DNA of 44,569 nucleotides, taken from positions 1 to 44,569 of the forward strand of contig JAEZSC010000055.1 in assembly GCA_023422005.1 (NCBI GenBank). The letters run 5' to 3'. The notes under the pieces were generated by a model. The model saw only the letters and a program-made list of their open reading frames with translations, had not been told where the DNA came from and did not search any database. This document shows, in pieces, positions 6,670 through 14,413 of the stretch (position 1 is the stretch's first letter; each line of letters starts with the position of its first letter). Position numbers and translations under genes: made by a program. The DNA is from Bacillota bacterium. GTDB lineage: Bacteria; Bacillota; Clostridia; Christensenellales; UMGS416.

Positions 6670-8745
6670 ATGGGCGTTGGTTGCAAACGGCTGGCTGTGG
6701 CGGCGGTGGCTTTGCTGGCGTTGCTGATGAGCGGCTGCGTGGCGTCCAGCCTGAGGGCTTTGGACAGCGAAGATGAAGCCCGACGCGCCCAGGCCGTGGA
6801 GACGCTGGCCAACGCAGGCGATTCCGCGCTGCCCCATCTGGATAAGCTTGTGGACAAACGCGACTATGCCAAATACGTCGGCATGGCGCAGGCGCTGGAG
6901 CGCATCGGCGGTGAGCGCGCGGTGGAGGCGTTGAAGCGCATGGCGTTGGATGCCGACGCACCGCGGGAGGCCCGCCAGGCAGCCTTGGGCGCGCTGGAAA
7001 CGCTGGATGGAGGCGGGTTAACCCCATGGATGCAGGAGCTGGCGGTGAAGGGGCAGGCCATACAGGCGTTGGACACTGCCGAGGTGCTGCTGACGCTGCC
7101 AGGCGAGGCTGGAGCCCGGGCGCTTCAGGCGGTCTTTGTGGCCGCGCCTGACGCCCAGACCAAAACAGCCGCGCTGCAGGCCATGCTGGCCGGGCGCGAC
7201 CTGCTGACACCATGGCAGGACGAACTGCATCGGGCCGGGCAGTATGTGCTTCTGTCCGATATCGCCGGTATGCTGGAGCAGCCGGGTTCGCACCGGGCTT
7301 TTGAAGCGTGGCAGCGCATCGCCGCCGCCGCCGAAACGCCGCTGGAGATTCGCCGGCAGGCTGTAGGGCGCTTATTCGCGCTGGACCATGAAGGAGCATT
7401 GAATACGCTGATGGCCATGCGCGTGGACAGCGTTCTGCCCGAGGAGCTCATGATGGATGTTCTCGCGGCGCTGCGCCCGGCCGACGCGGCATCCTGGGTG
7501 GATATGCTGATCGCCGAGGCCGGCTACGCCCGCACCGAAGGTTACCGCGCCGCCGTGCTAGCGGCTCTCAAGACCGCGGGTGAGGACGCTTATCTCTCGC
7601 TGTATCGCGCCGTGACCGCCGCGGGCATACAGGGCAGCGCCTCGGCGCGCGTCCGAGACCTCACAACACCCGAAGGCGTGCTGCGCGCGCTGGGCCAGCC
7701 TGCTGCAGATTATTTGGCCGCGCAGGAGAACGGCGACACCGACGACGCCAGACTGCGATACTTCGCGCAGCTGCTATGCGCCTTTGGACCCGATGGGCAG
7801 GCTGCCCGGTTGGCATTGGCTCTGCACAGCGCCAGCCCCAACGGGCCGCGCGCCTTGGTGGATGCGCTGCTGCAGGCGGGAGACAGCACCGGCGCTTTCG
7901 GCCTGCTGGAGCAGGCACTCGGAACCGCGCAGGACGCCGAGCGGCTGACGCTTTGCGCGCAGCTGCTGGCCGAGAGCTTCGGAAATGATGCCCGCGTTGT
8001 GCTGGAACCCATGCTGATCTCATCGGAGGCCAGCCGCCGTGCCGCGGCGCTCAAAGCCTTTGAATCGATGCCCGGCGCTCCGGCTGTGGAGACGCTCCAG
8101 GCCATGGCGGCCAAGGATGAAACCACTGCCCAAGCCGCGCTGACCGCGCTGGCGGCACTGGGCAGCGAAGAGGGCGACGCCGCGCTTCTGGCGCTGGCCC
8201 GCCAGGACGGCCTGGCCCAGGAGCGGCGGCTGCGGGCGGCCAATCTGCTACTGCAGGCCTCCGATGGCCGGCACATCCCGGCCATACAGGCGCTGCTGGC
8301 TGCGGCCCCCGAAGGGCTGCGGCTGGAGCTGTTGCGCAGCCTGGCTGGCCTGAAGAGCGCCCAAGCCGCAGCGGCCATGGCCACGGCGACGCCTCTGGGC
8401 AGCCAGCAACAGCGCATGGAGCTCGTGGGGCTTCTGCTGGGAATGGGCGACCCGGGCAAAGCGGCGCTGGCCGGCTTGAGCGCCGAGCTGCTCAAGCCCT
8501 TTGCCCAGGACGCTGCTGTGCTGATCGCCGAAGGCATGGCAGGCAGCGAGCCGCTGCTGGGCCTGATACTGAGCGCTTACGGCACGCTGGACATGGCCAA
8601 CAGCTACCTCAACAGCGGCAACAAGACGCTGTATGATCAGGCCGTGGAATGGGGAAAAAAGAACGGTTACAAGGTCGTAAGCGACACCGGCCCGGCCGAG
8701 GACGGAACGCCGGCCTGGGGAAGCGGGAAAGTCACGGCATCGTGA
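6670..8745 (+). CDS. HEAT-repeat lipoprotein
   Basis: A 691-residue exported lipoprotein. The signal peptide ends in the lipobox LMSGC (Cys23), which predicts lipid attachment to the outer face of the membrane. Most of the rest is an alpha-helical array of HEAT/armadillo-like units of about 30-35 residues (for example AQAVETLANAG, AVEALKRMALDADAPREARQAALGALE and similar). Such arrays bind proteins or peptides; the ligand is not evident. AAGGAG at 6655-6660 sits 9 bases before the ATG at 6670. It is followed after 13 bases by the DUF3784 membrane protein, so the two are likely co-transcribed and may work together at the cell surface. Confidence 0.85.
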   Translation: MGVGCKRLAVAAVALLALLMSGCVASSLRALDSEDEARRAQAVETLANAGDSALPHLDKLVDKRDYAKYVGMAQALERIGGERAVEALKRMALDADAPREARQAALGALETLDGGGLTPWMQELAVKGQAIQALDTAEVLLTLPGEAGARALQAVFVAAPDAQTKTAALQAMLAGRDLLTPWQDELHRAGQYVLLSDIAGMLEQPGSHRAFEAWQRIAAAAETPLEIRRQAVGRLFALDHEGALNTLMAMRVDSVLPEELMMDVLAALRPADAASWVDMLIAEAGYARTEGYRAAVLAALKTAGEDAYLSLYRAVTAAGIQGSASARVRDLTTPEGVLRALGQPAADYLAAQENGDTDDARLRYFAQLLCAFGPDGQAARLALALHSASPNGPRALVDALLQAGDSTGAFGLLEQALGTAQDAERLTLCAQLLAESFGNDARVVLEPMLISSEASRRAAALKAFESMPGAPAVETLQAMAAKDETTAQAALTALAALGSEEGDAALLALARQDGLAQERRLRAANLLLQASDGRHIPAIQALLAAAPEGLRLELLRSLAGLKSAQAAAAMATATPLGSQQQRMELVGLLLGMGDPGKAALAGLSAELLKPFAQDAAVLIAEGMAGSEPLLGLILSAYGTLDMANSYLNSGNKTLYDQAVEWGKKNGYKVVSDTGPAEDGTPAWGSGKVTAS

Positions 8746-8758
8746 TGGGTGTAATGAT

Positions 8759-9505
8759 ATGACGTGGGTGATATTGGTGCCGGCGGTGCTGATGGCGCTG
8801 TTGTTCGTTCTCATCGGCTGGGCAGTGGGGTGTAAGAAGGCATATTGGCTGATTTCCGGTTATAACACGGCGACCGAAGAGCAAAAGAAGCGAGTAGACG
8901 TCGTAGGCTTGGGCCGCATGATCGGCAAAGGGATGATGATTGGGGCGCTCATTCCGCTGGCGGCTGGCGTCGCCTTTGCTCTGCGCTGGAACGCGGTGGC
9001 GGGCGTGTGCTTCGGCCTGCTGTTTCCTTGGGCCGCGTGGTTGGTCATTGGCTGCCAGCGTTATGACGGCAACGCGGTGAATACCGACGGCAAATGGACC
9101 CGCAAAACCAAGGGGATTGTGGCGGGCGTGGTTGCGCTGCTGGTGGTCACGGCGGGTTTCGTTGCCTGGATTTTGCTGGAAAGCAACCGGCCGGTGCGCT
9201 ATGAGATCGCGAACGATAAGCTGCGCATAGAATGCGCCTTTGGAACATCCATGGCCTTGACGGATGTTCGGGAACTGGAATTGGTAGGCAGCCTGCCGCC
9301 CATTGCCAAGCGCACCAACGGCGCGGCAACGGGCAGCCATCTCAAGGGGGCATTCACGCTGGAGAGCGGCGGCAACGCGCAAATATACGCCCGCACCGAC
9401 GCACCGGTGCTCGTGCGCTTTCTGCGGGGAAAGACGGTGTATCTGCTCAGCGGCGAGACCGAGCAACAGACAAGGGAACTGTACGCAATGCTTGGCGGTA
9501 AATAG
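8759..9505 (+). CDS. DUF3784-like membrane protein
   Basis: A 248-residue protein with four likely membrane helices (about residues 5-25, 60-78, 80-97, 120-142). The N-terminal portion, with AYWLISGYNTATEEQKKR, matches the pattern of DUF3784 proteins. The C-terminal 100 residues form a soluble, beta-rich domain resembling a bacterial PH-like module (LRIECAFGTSMALTDVRELEL). There is no enzymatic motif. It lies directly behind the HEAT lipoprotein, with a poor ribosome site, which suggests coupled translation. Function unknown. Confidence 0.75.
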   Translation: MTWVILVPAVLMALLFVLIGWAVGCKKAYWLISGYNTATEEQKKRVDVVGLGRMIGKGMMIGALIPLAAGVAFALRWNAVAGVCFGLLFPWAAWLVIGCQRYDGNAVNTDGKWTRKTKGIVAGVVALLVVTAGFVAWILLESNRPVRYEIANDKLRIECAFGTSMALTDVRELELVGSLPPIAKRTNGAATGSHLKGAFTLESGGNAQIYARTDAPVLVRFLRGKTVYLLSGETEQQTRELYAMLGGK

Positions 9506-9509
9506 TTCG

Positions 9510-9540
9510 AAGAAGGCGCCCTTTCGGACGCCTTCTTGTT
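9510..9540. terminator. Terminator between convergent genes
   Basis: A 9-bp stem (9510-9518 with 9529-9537: AAGAAGGCG/CGCCTTCTT) is followed by GTTTG. It separates the rightward DUF3784 gene from the leftward flavoprotein gene that ends at 9546. Confidence 0.7.
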
Positions 9541-9545
9541 TGAGA

Positions 9546-10172
9546 TCATCTGATAAAATTGGTTGCGATACGAGGTTCCTGCTCGGGCAGCGGCACGCCG
9601 CATTTCTTGCCGGCTTCAATGCATTTCAGCAGCCAGGCCATGTTGCGGCCCAGCGTGCGCATGATCTGCATGCCCTCCAGGTCTTGGCGCACCTCGTCCG
9701 GTGTGTTGCCGTGCACCATGTTCCAATACTGCGAGGACACCACGGGCATGCCGGAGATCGTGAAATACTTGTTCAGCTGTTCAAAGGCTGCCGTGGAACC
9801 GCCCCTTCGGCAGCTGACGACCGCCGCACCGGGCTTGCGCTCGAAGCCCTCGCCGGCATAGAAGAACCGGTCCAGAAAGCTCGTGATGGCGCCGCTGGCC
9901 CCGGCGTAATGCACCGGAGAACCGAACACGAAGCCGTCGGCTGTCTTGGCCTTTTCCAATGCGACGTTGACCTGCCCGTCATCGAAGAAACACATGCCCG
10001 TGCCGCTGCTCCAGCAGTGACCACAGGCCGTGCAGCCGCGGATGGGCCGCGTGCCCAGGTGCAGAATCTCAACCTCTATGCCGGCCTTCTCCAGTTCACC
10101 CGCGACTTCGCGCAGAGCCGTATAGGTGCAGCCCTTGTCCTTGGGGCTGCCGTTAATCATCAATACCTTCAT
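9546..10172 (-). CDS. Isf-like iron-sulfur flavoprotein (FMN reductase family)
   Basis: A 208-residue NADPH-dependent FMN reductase/flavodoxin-fold protein. The FMN phosphate loop is visible as INGSPKDKGCTYTALRE, with the second flavin loop at SPVHYAGASGA. Cys47, Cys50, Cys53 and Cys61 (C-x2-C-x2-C-x7-C) match the compact 4Fe-4S motif of archaeal/clostridial iron-sulfur flavoproteins (Isf), which reduce O2 or peroxide or serve as redox carriers. The start at 10172 (MKVLMING) is preceded by GGTGAG; the longer frame upstream lacks a ribosome site and would disrupt the usual N-terminus. It has its own promoter at 10204-10232. Confidence 0.9.
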   Translation of the reverse strand: MKVLMINGSPKDKGCTYTALREVAGELEKAGIEVEILHLGTRPIRGCTACGHCWSSGTGMCFFDDGQVNVALEKAKTADGFVFGSPVHYAGASGAITSFLDRFFYAGEGFERKPGAAVVSCRRGGSTAAFEQLNKYFTISGMPVVSSQYWNMVHGNTPDEVRQDLEGMQIMRTLGRNMAWLLKCIEAGKKCGVPLPEQEPRIATNFIR

Positions 10173-10203
10173 GCCATTCTCACCGCCATAGCTTTTTCTT
10201 TTG

Positions 10204-10232
10204 AGCATAGCACGGTGAGGAGTGGGTTTCAA
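10204..10232 (-). promoter_or_regulatory. Promoter of the Isf-like flavoprotein gene
   Basis: On the minus strand: TTGAAA (10232-10227), 17 bases, TATGCT (10209-10204), about 30 bases before the start codon at 10172. Confidence 0.65.
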
Positions 10233-10289
10233 CCTGGTTACGCGCTAAGGGCTGACGCGTTAGTCGCATATCTGTATAATCACAAGTAC

Positions 10290-10356
10290 TTGGTGCCGAA
10301 GGTTTCCAAAGGGCGATCGGAGACCTTTGGTCGCGCTAACAGGCGCGAAATCCTTC
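10290..10356 (+). repeat. Dispersed structured repeat, internally deleted copy
   Basis: The first 48 bases (10290-10337) are identical, as reverse complement, to 14120-14167, and closely match 39351-39398. They contain the hairpin CCAAAGG/CCTTTGG. Compared with the two long copies, about 75 interior bases are missing: TCGCGC is joined by TAACAG directly to GCGCGAAATC. The two joined ends are complementary, so the deletion leaves a simple 6-bp hairpin. Noncoding; short open frames across it are chance products. Confidence 0.85.
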
Positions 10357-10403
10357 CTATTGTATGAAGCGGGTTTCGACCTTCGGATCAGCAGATGTAT
10401 GCA

Positions 10404-10435
10404 CGAACACCTGCCCCTCACAAGGCAGGTGTTCG
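10404..10435. terminator. Strong inverted repeat after the Fe-S protein gene
   Basis: A perfect 12-bp stem CGAACACCTGCC/GGCAGGTGTTCG with 8-base loop CCTCACAA lies 26 bases beyond the stop of the leftward Fe-S gene. There is no good T tract on either strand, so terminator function is only probable. Confidence 0.5.
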
Positions 10436-10461
10436 TATGGCTGATTTCTATTCGTTCTTTT

Positions 10462-11211
10462 CTATTCGAGGATATCTCCATTTGTGTCAATCGTTACAAC
10501 CTGCCAGGGAACCATTGTTCCGGTGGCCAGCATGGCCTGCTTGACGGCCTGCACGATGCCACCGCAGCACGGCACCGACATGCGCAGCACGGTGATGGAC
10601 GCGATGTCGTTGTGGGCAAGGATGGCCGACAGCTTCTCGGCATAGTCGGCGTCGTCCAGCTTGGGGCAGCCGATCAGCGTGATGCGGCCCTTGATCCACT
10701 TTTGGTGCACGTTGGCGTTGGCATAGGCCGTGCAGTCGGCGGCGATGAGCAGATGCGCGCCCTGCAGATAGGGGGCCATCGGCGAAACCAGCTGTATCTG
10801 CACGGGCCACTGGCGAAGCTCAGAGGGAGCCTCTCCCGAGGGCTCGACGGGCCGCGCTGCCGGCTTGGCCGGTGCTGCCGTACGCTCGATGGCGCGGGCC
10901 ATTGTGCCGGGGCAGCCGCAGGCCATTTTCTCTGGCTGCTTGGCGGGCTCCGCAGCAGGCTTGGGTGCGTGGAGCTGTTCCATGTGTTTGGCCACGGCGG
11001 CTTCGTCAAAGGCCGCTGCCTCGCGCTCTTCTACGGTGATGGCGCCGGTGGGGCAGGAGGGCAAACAAGCGCCCAGCCCATCGCAGTAGCTTTCGCTGAT
11101 CAGCTTGGCTTTGCCATCCACCATCTGGATGGCTCCCTCGTGGCACGCGCTGGCGCACAGGCCGCAGCCGTTGCACTTTTCTTCGTCTATGGTGATGATG
11201 TTTCTTTTCAT
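10462..11211 (-). CDS. Two-cluster Fe-S protein of the hcp-associated type
   Basis: A 249-residue Fe-S protein. Near the N-terminus is a full 4Fe-4S motif (CNGCGLCASACHEG). The second motif reads CDGLGACLPSCP and lacks the second cysteine, so that cluster may be 3Fe-4S or use another ligand. Then come a linker rich in Ala/Pro, a CGCPG motif, and a C-terminal alpha/beta domain with the cysteines of IGCPK and PCCGG. From family knowledge, close relatives in Clostridia sit beside Crp/Fnr regulators and hydroxylamine reductase and are linked to nitrosative stress; that link is inferred here, as no hcp is present. GGAGG is 8 bases before the ATG. Palindromic operator-like sites lie upstream. Confidence 0.82.
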   Translation of the reverse strand: MKRNIITIDEEKCNGCGLCASACHEGAIQMVDGKAKLISESYCDGLGACLPSCPTGAITVEEREAAAFDEAAVAKHMEQLHAPKPAAEPAKQPEKMACGCPGTMARAIERTAAPAKPAARPVEPSGEAPSELRQWPVQIQLVSPMAPYLQGAHLLIAADCTAYANANVHQKWIKGRITLIGCPKLDDADYAEKLSAILAHNDIASITVLRMSVPCCGGIVQAVKQAMLATGTMVPWQVVTIDTNGDILE

Positions 11212-11250
11212 TTTCAATGCCTCCGTTTTGTTTATCACATCGGCATTGTA

Positions 11251-11287
11251 ACGCATTTGATGCGTCAGCTCTGTTGCTCGAGCAACA
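11251..11287 (-). promoter_or_regulatory. Two operator-like palindromes upstream of the Fe-S gene
   Basis: A perfect 16-bp palindrome TGTTGCTCGAGCAACA (11272-11287) and a 6-bp dyad ACGCAT-TTG-ATGCGT (11251-11265) lie 40-76 bases before the start codon, just upstream of the -10-like TACAAT on the minus strand. Size and position suit a dimeric regulator, possibly of the Crp/Fnr family known to control homologues; the regulator gene is not in the window. Confidence 0.55.
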
Positions 11288-11307
11288 AAACCAACGTTTG
11301 ACTAGTT

Positions 11308-11679
11308 TTATTCTTCGTATTCCTTGTACTGTTCTAAATCGGAAGGAACATCGGTTATTCCGGATGCCTTAAACAGCATGTCTCCGCCGCCCATGAAAAC
11401 ATCCAGGTATTCAATGACCCATTCGCTGGATGGATGGCCCTTCACTTCGCAGATCTTGCTCTGCGGGTCGTTCTCTCGAATGCCGATCTGTTTTCCTCTG
11501 AGCGCTTTGTCGGGTATGACGCCGTAAGGACGAAACACAATCCCAGCATGGTTCAGCTCGACGACATTCAGCTCTTTGTTCTCTGTGACGGTATACGCTG
11601 GATACGTTGCAGAGGCGCAGGCTATAAACATCAGAACCAACGCTTGCAGCGCGAATATCTTCCATAGGCGTTTTATCAT
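11308..11679 (-). CDS. Small predicted lipoprotein
   Basis: A 123-residue protein with an N-terminal signal peptide (basic KRLWK, then a hydrophobic stretch) ending in a lipobox-like FIAC, so it is probably lipid-anchored outside the cell. The mature part is acidic and has no recognised domain. It is the last gene of the DUF2975/XRE/DUF4173 operon, starting 10 bases after the DUF4173 stop with a weak AAGG ribosome site. Codon use is more AT-rich than in its neighbour, so it may have been acquired separately. Function unknown. Confidence 0.65.
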   Translation of the reverse strand: MIKRLWKIFALQALVLMFIACASATYPAYTVTENKELNVVELNHAGIVFRPYGVIPDKALRGKQIGIRENDPQSKICEVKGHPSSEWVIEYLDVFMGGGDMLFKASGITDVPSDLEQYKEYEE

Positions 11680-11689
11680 TATGGCTACC

Positions 11690-13219
11690 TTATCGCTCCG
11701 AGGGGTCGCCCAGCGGGATGCCGGCCTGTGCCAGCGCGGCCTGGGCCTGCGCGCGGGCTATGTTGAAGGTCTGCCAGCTTGTGTTGCCCAGCATGGATGC
11801 CCTGCTCTCCAGAATCCGACGGGCTGTTTGGGCAACGAAGGCGTTCGGTTCTTGCAGCAGCGGCACGAGTACCGGCACAACGGAGTCGCTCAGACCATCC
11901 GTCATATGCAGATCCACCGTGGAAGCCACTCCGCTCTGGTAGCGGATGAGGTTGAAGCGCGCCATGTTGGCGTCCACGTTGGCGAAGTTCAGGCCCAGGT
12001 ACATCACGAGGAACACCGTGAAGATGACCGGCATCGCCGGGAAGCGTTTGAGGATCACGTGCAGCATCAGCGCGATGAACACCAGCGCGCACAGTGCCAT
12101 GAACCAGCTCGTGTAGATGCGCATCTCCGTGAGGCCGTAGGCGCCGATGTACATGAACATCTTGGCCAGCGCCGACGCGATGAGTGCCAGCGTGCACACG
12201 CCCAGTGTCAGAAGCATGGCTCTGCACGCGGCTGCCAGCGGCCGGCGGGTCAGCGCCAGCGCCAGGCAGTAGACACCCAGGTTTACCGCCACCACGCCCA
12301 TGAGCTCGAAGAAGCCCCGCCGCGCATACTCGGCATAGGTGAAGGCCTGGGGCAGAAGGCTGCCAAAACCGCCGAACAGATATCCGAACTGCACGGCGAT
12401 GAATGCCGCGTATACCGCGCACAGCAGCGCGAGCACCGTGACGGTCAGGCGGCTGTCCAGCACGGCAGCGCCGCCCTGGGGCAGGGGTCTGTCGAAACCG
12501 CCCACGGGCTTGCGGCGGCGCAGCGCGTACAGGAAGCCGCCCAGCAGCACGGCCAGTATCGCGCCGACGATCACTTTGGCCAGCGTCTCAGCCATGTTAT
12601 CGCGGATGAAACGCATCGTGTCGCCCAGCAGGCGGTCGAAAACGGCGTCGGCGGAGCTCAGCAGCGCCAGAACGATGGCCAGCAGCGGCAGCGCCACCAG
12701 CACGCCCAGCAGCACCTGCACCCAGCCCCGGCGGCGCTGGCCTTGGGCGCTGCCGCCGGCCAACACCCGGAAGGGCGAGGGGATGTGGGCCAGAGGCAGA
12801 ATGACGAGGGAGTGGAAGAGGTCGGCGATTAGGCCCAGCGCCGTGAAGGGCTGAAAGCGCATGCCGCTCCACTGGGCCAGCTGCAGCGCGGTCAGGCCCA
12901 CCAGCAGCACGAAGTTGAAGAACTTCAGTATCATGTTGTCATACAGCGTAAAGCACGCGCCAAGAGCGGCGATAGGCACCAGCAGCGCCCAGCTCAGCGG
13001 GCTGCGAGGTGCGGCGCCCCGCAGATACCACAGCGACGCGCCGTATAGCAGCGCCAGCCATACGGTCAGGCCTACGCCAGGCTTGCCGGGAAACAACACG
13101 AGCTCGCAAAAAAGCACGCCCAGCGCCAGAGCCAGCGCTGTCATGACCCGGTCGCGGGTGTCCCGCAGGAAGTCCGGCCTCACAGGCTGTGGAGCAGCCA
13201 ATGTTTCGTTGGGTTGCAT
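11690..13219 (-). CDS. DUF4173 multi-pass membrane protein
   Basis: A 509-residue integral membrane protein with about twelve hydrophobic helices. The stretch with FTYAEYARRGFFELMGV is characteristic of the DUF4173 family. The C-terminal 80 residues are soluble. No catalytic site is known for the family; a role in envelope homeostasis is only a guess. It starts 4 bases after the XRE regulator's stop and belongs to the same operon, so its level is probably set by that regulator. Confidence 0.85.
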   Translation of the reverse strand: MQPNETLAAPQPVRPDFLRDTRDRVMTALALALGVLFCELVLFPGKPGVGLTVWLALLYGASLWYLRGAAPRSPLSWALLVPIAALGACFTLYDNMILKFFNFVLLVGLTALQLAQWSGMRFQPFTALGLIADLFHSLVILPLAHIPSPFRVLAGGSAQGQRRRGWVQVLLGVLVALPLLAIVLALLSSADAVFDRLLGDTMRFIRDNMAETLAKVIVGAILAVLLGGFLYALRRRKPVGGFDRPLPQGGAAVLDSRLTVTVLALLCAVYAAFIAVQFGYLFGGFGSLLPQAFTYAEYARRGFFELMGVVAVNLGVYCLALALTRRPLAAACRAMLLTLGVCTLALIASALAKMFMYIGAYGLTEMRIYTSWFMALCALVFIALMLHVILKRFPAMPVIFTVFLVMYLGLNFANVDANMARFNLIRYQSGVASTVDLHMTDGLSDSVVPVLVPLLQEPNAFVAQTARRILESRASMLGNTSWQTFNIARAQAQAALAQAGIPLGDPSER

Positions 13220-13223
13220 GGTA

Positions 13224-13442
13224 TCACCTCTTCCCGTCGTCTTCGACGTATTCCAGAATGTCGCCGGGCTGGCAATCCAGCGCGCGGCAGATGGCCTCCA
13301 GCGTGGAGAAGCGCACCGCCCGGGCCTTGTTGTTTTTCAAGATGCTCAGGTTGGCCAGCGTGATGTCCACCTTGGCGGCCAGCTCGCCCAGGCCCATCTT
13401 GCGCTTGGCCATCATGACGTCCAGATTGATGATGATAGGCAT
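13224..13442 (-). CDS. Small XRE-family transcriptional regulator
   Basis: A 72-residue single-domain helix-turn-helix protein of the Cro/CI (YozG-like) type: MMAKRKMGLGELAAKVDIT, the recognition region NLSILKNNKARAVRFSTLEAICRALDCQPGDILEY. It has no ligand domain. GAGGAG precedes the start. Such small XRE proteins are commonly paired with DUF2975 proteins, as here (11 bases apart), and are thought to be controlled by the membrane partner. The clustered CAATAA/TTATTG sites upstream of the operon are candidate binding sites. Confidence 0.92.
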   Translation of the reverse strand: MPIIINLDVMMAKRKMGLGELAAKVDITLANLSILKNNKARAVRFSTLEAICRALDCQPGDILEYVEDDGKR

Positions 13443-13453
13443 GGCTCAGCTCC

Positions 13454-13960
13454 TCATATGGTCAGCTCGCTGTCTTCCTTGAGCAGCGCAGCGCTGTGAA
13501 AAAGCTCTGCCAGCACAAAGAGCAGCATAGCGCCGATCAGGAACACGCCGGCGCAGCCCAGCGTCAGGATCGACGGGTCGTAAACCATTTTGGCCAGGAA
13601 CAGCGCCATCTGCGCCAGCGCGAAACACCCGGCGCGGAACAGGCTGCGGGCATTGGCCCGGCAAAAGGGCATGCCCCGGGGTACGCTGCGCAGCAGGCGG
13701 ATGCCCTCCACCAGAAGGCAGCCCAGCGCCACGCCGCTCAGCGCCACAAAGGCCTGGGTGAACCCCATGATGTCCGCGGGGACAGTCAGGCGAAACATGT
13801 ATTCGGCGGAGTTCTCCACATCCACTGGGCCGCTCTGCGACAGGGCGTGCAGCCACCATGGCGACGTGAAAAGCAGCAGCGCATCCAACAGCACCAGCAG
13901 CACCAGAAAAACCATGAGCACTTGTGTCAGTATTTTTGCGGCAGAAGTCCTCAATGCCAT
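13454..13960 (-). CDS. DUF2975 membrane protein
   Basis: A membrane protein of about 168 residues with four predicted helices, matching the DUF2975 family in size, helix layout and its position just upstream of a small XRE regulator. In this family the membrane protein is thought to sense or modulate the regulator's activity. The start is uncertain: MALRTSAAK at 13960 puts the first helix at the usual distance from the N-terminus but has AGAGG very close to the ATG; an ATG at 13984 gives 8 more residues and has no ribosome site. It is the first gene of a four-gene leftward operon. Confidence 0.82.
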   Translation of the reverse strand: MALRTSAAKILTQVLMVFLVLLVLLDALLLFTSPWWLHALSQSGPVDVENSAEYMFRLTVPADIMGFTQAFVALSGVALGCLLVEGIRLLRSVPRGMPFCRANARSLFRAGCFALAQMALFLAKMVYDPSILTLGCAGVFLIGAMLLFVLAELFHSAALLKEDSELTI

Positions 13961-14000
13961 CACCTCTCGGCGATAGGATAGCATGGAGATCGCCGCAAAT

Positions 14001-14028
14001 CAATAAGAATTTATTGAAAAACAATAAA
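14001..14028 (-). promoter_or_regulatory. Clustered CAATAA/TTATTG operator candidates
   Basis: Three alternating half-sites, CAATAA-gaa-TTTATTG-aaaaa-CAATAAA, lie 41-68 bases upstream of the DUF2975 start. TTTATTG-AAAAA-CAATAAA (14010-14028) is a perfect 7-bp dyad. The position in front of an operon that encodes an XRE regulator suggests autoregulation. The region is much more AT-rich than the surroundings. Confidence 0.5.
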
Positions 14029-14029
14029 T

Positions 14030-14167
14030 ATTCGCGCCCTTCGTTGCACCTTGTGCAACTATCGGCTTGCTTTCACATCGGCAGAGCCGACGTTGCCGCA
14101 AGCCGGGGTAGTGCCTTCGAGCGCGACCAAAGGTCTCCGATCGCCCTTTGGAAACCTTCGGCACCAA
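14030..14167 (-). repeat. Dispersed structured repeat, full-length copy
   Basis: About 138 bases, on the minus strand, homologous along its full length to 39351-39493. Helices seen: CCAAAGG/CCTTTGG; an outer TCGCGC/GCGCGA stem; CGGCTTGC/GCAAGCCG enclosing TCGGC/GCCGA; and GTTGCAC-AAG-GTGCAAC. The last helix differs from its counterpart in the 39 kb copy (GTTGCGC/GCGCAAC) by a paired change, so pairing is preserved. It fills most of the gap between the DUF2975 operon and the radical SAM gene. Noncoding. Confidence 0.85.
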
Positions 14168-14413
14168 TCTTACAGTGAGTTGAAGGAGTGTGCCTTATTG
14201 CCGATGGCGGATTCACTCCGCCAAGGAAACTAAAAATCAGGCAGAAACGACCAGAAGAACCCGCCTGCAGGCGATGTTCCGACACCTTGCAAGCCAGCAT
14301 GAGCTCCACAAAAGAGTGGCCCCTCGGCGACGGTTATCGCCGAGGGATTAACATTGCATCCGCAAGTCGTCTGAATCGCAGATGACGCCACGGCGTCATC
14401 TGCGAGAGCCGCT
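14168..14413. other. Noncoding stretch with several hairpins
   Basis: No gene is supported here. It contains a perfect 10-bp hairpin CCCTCGGCGA/TCGCCGAGGG (14321-14346) and a near-perfect 14-bp inverted repeat TCGCAGATGACGCC/GGCGTCATCTGCGA (14376-14405). Next to this, GAGCCGCT/AGCGGCTC (14406-14423) overlaps the stop codon of the radical SAM gene. These may together stop transcription or protect the 3' end of the leftward mRNA, but none has a clear T tract. Confidence 0.5.

Noticed and set aside
10260..10490. Short open frames containing a KGLRSPFGNL-like peptide (also at 14051 and 39332)
   Set aside because: They are readings of the dispersed noncoding repeat and share nothing beyond it.
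14188..14385. A 65-codon rightward open frame after the structured repeat
   Set aside because: No ribosome site, basic low-information sequence, and it runs over strong hairpins.
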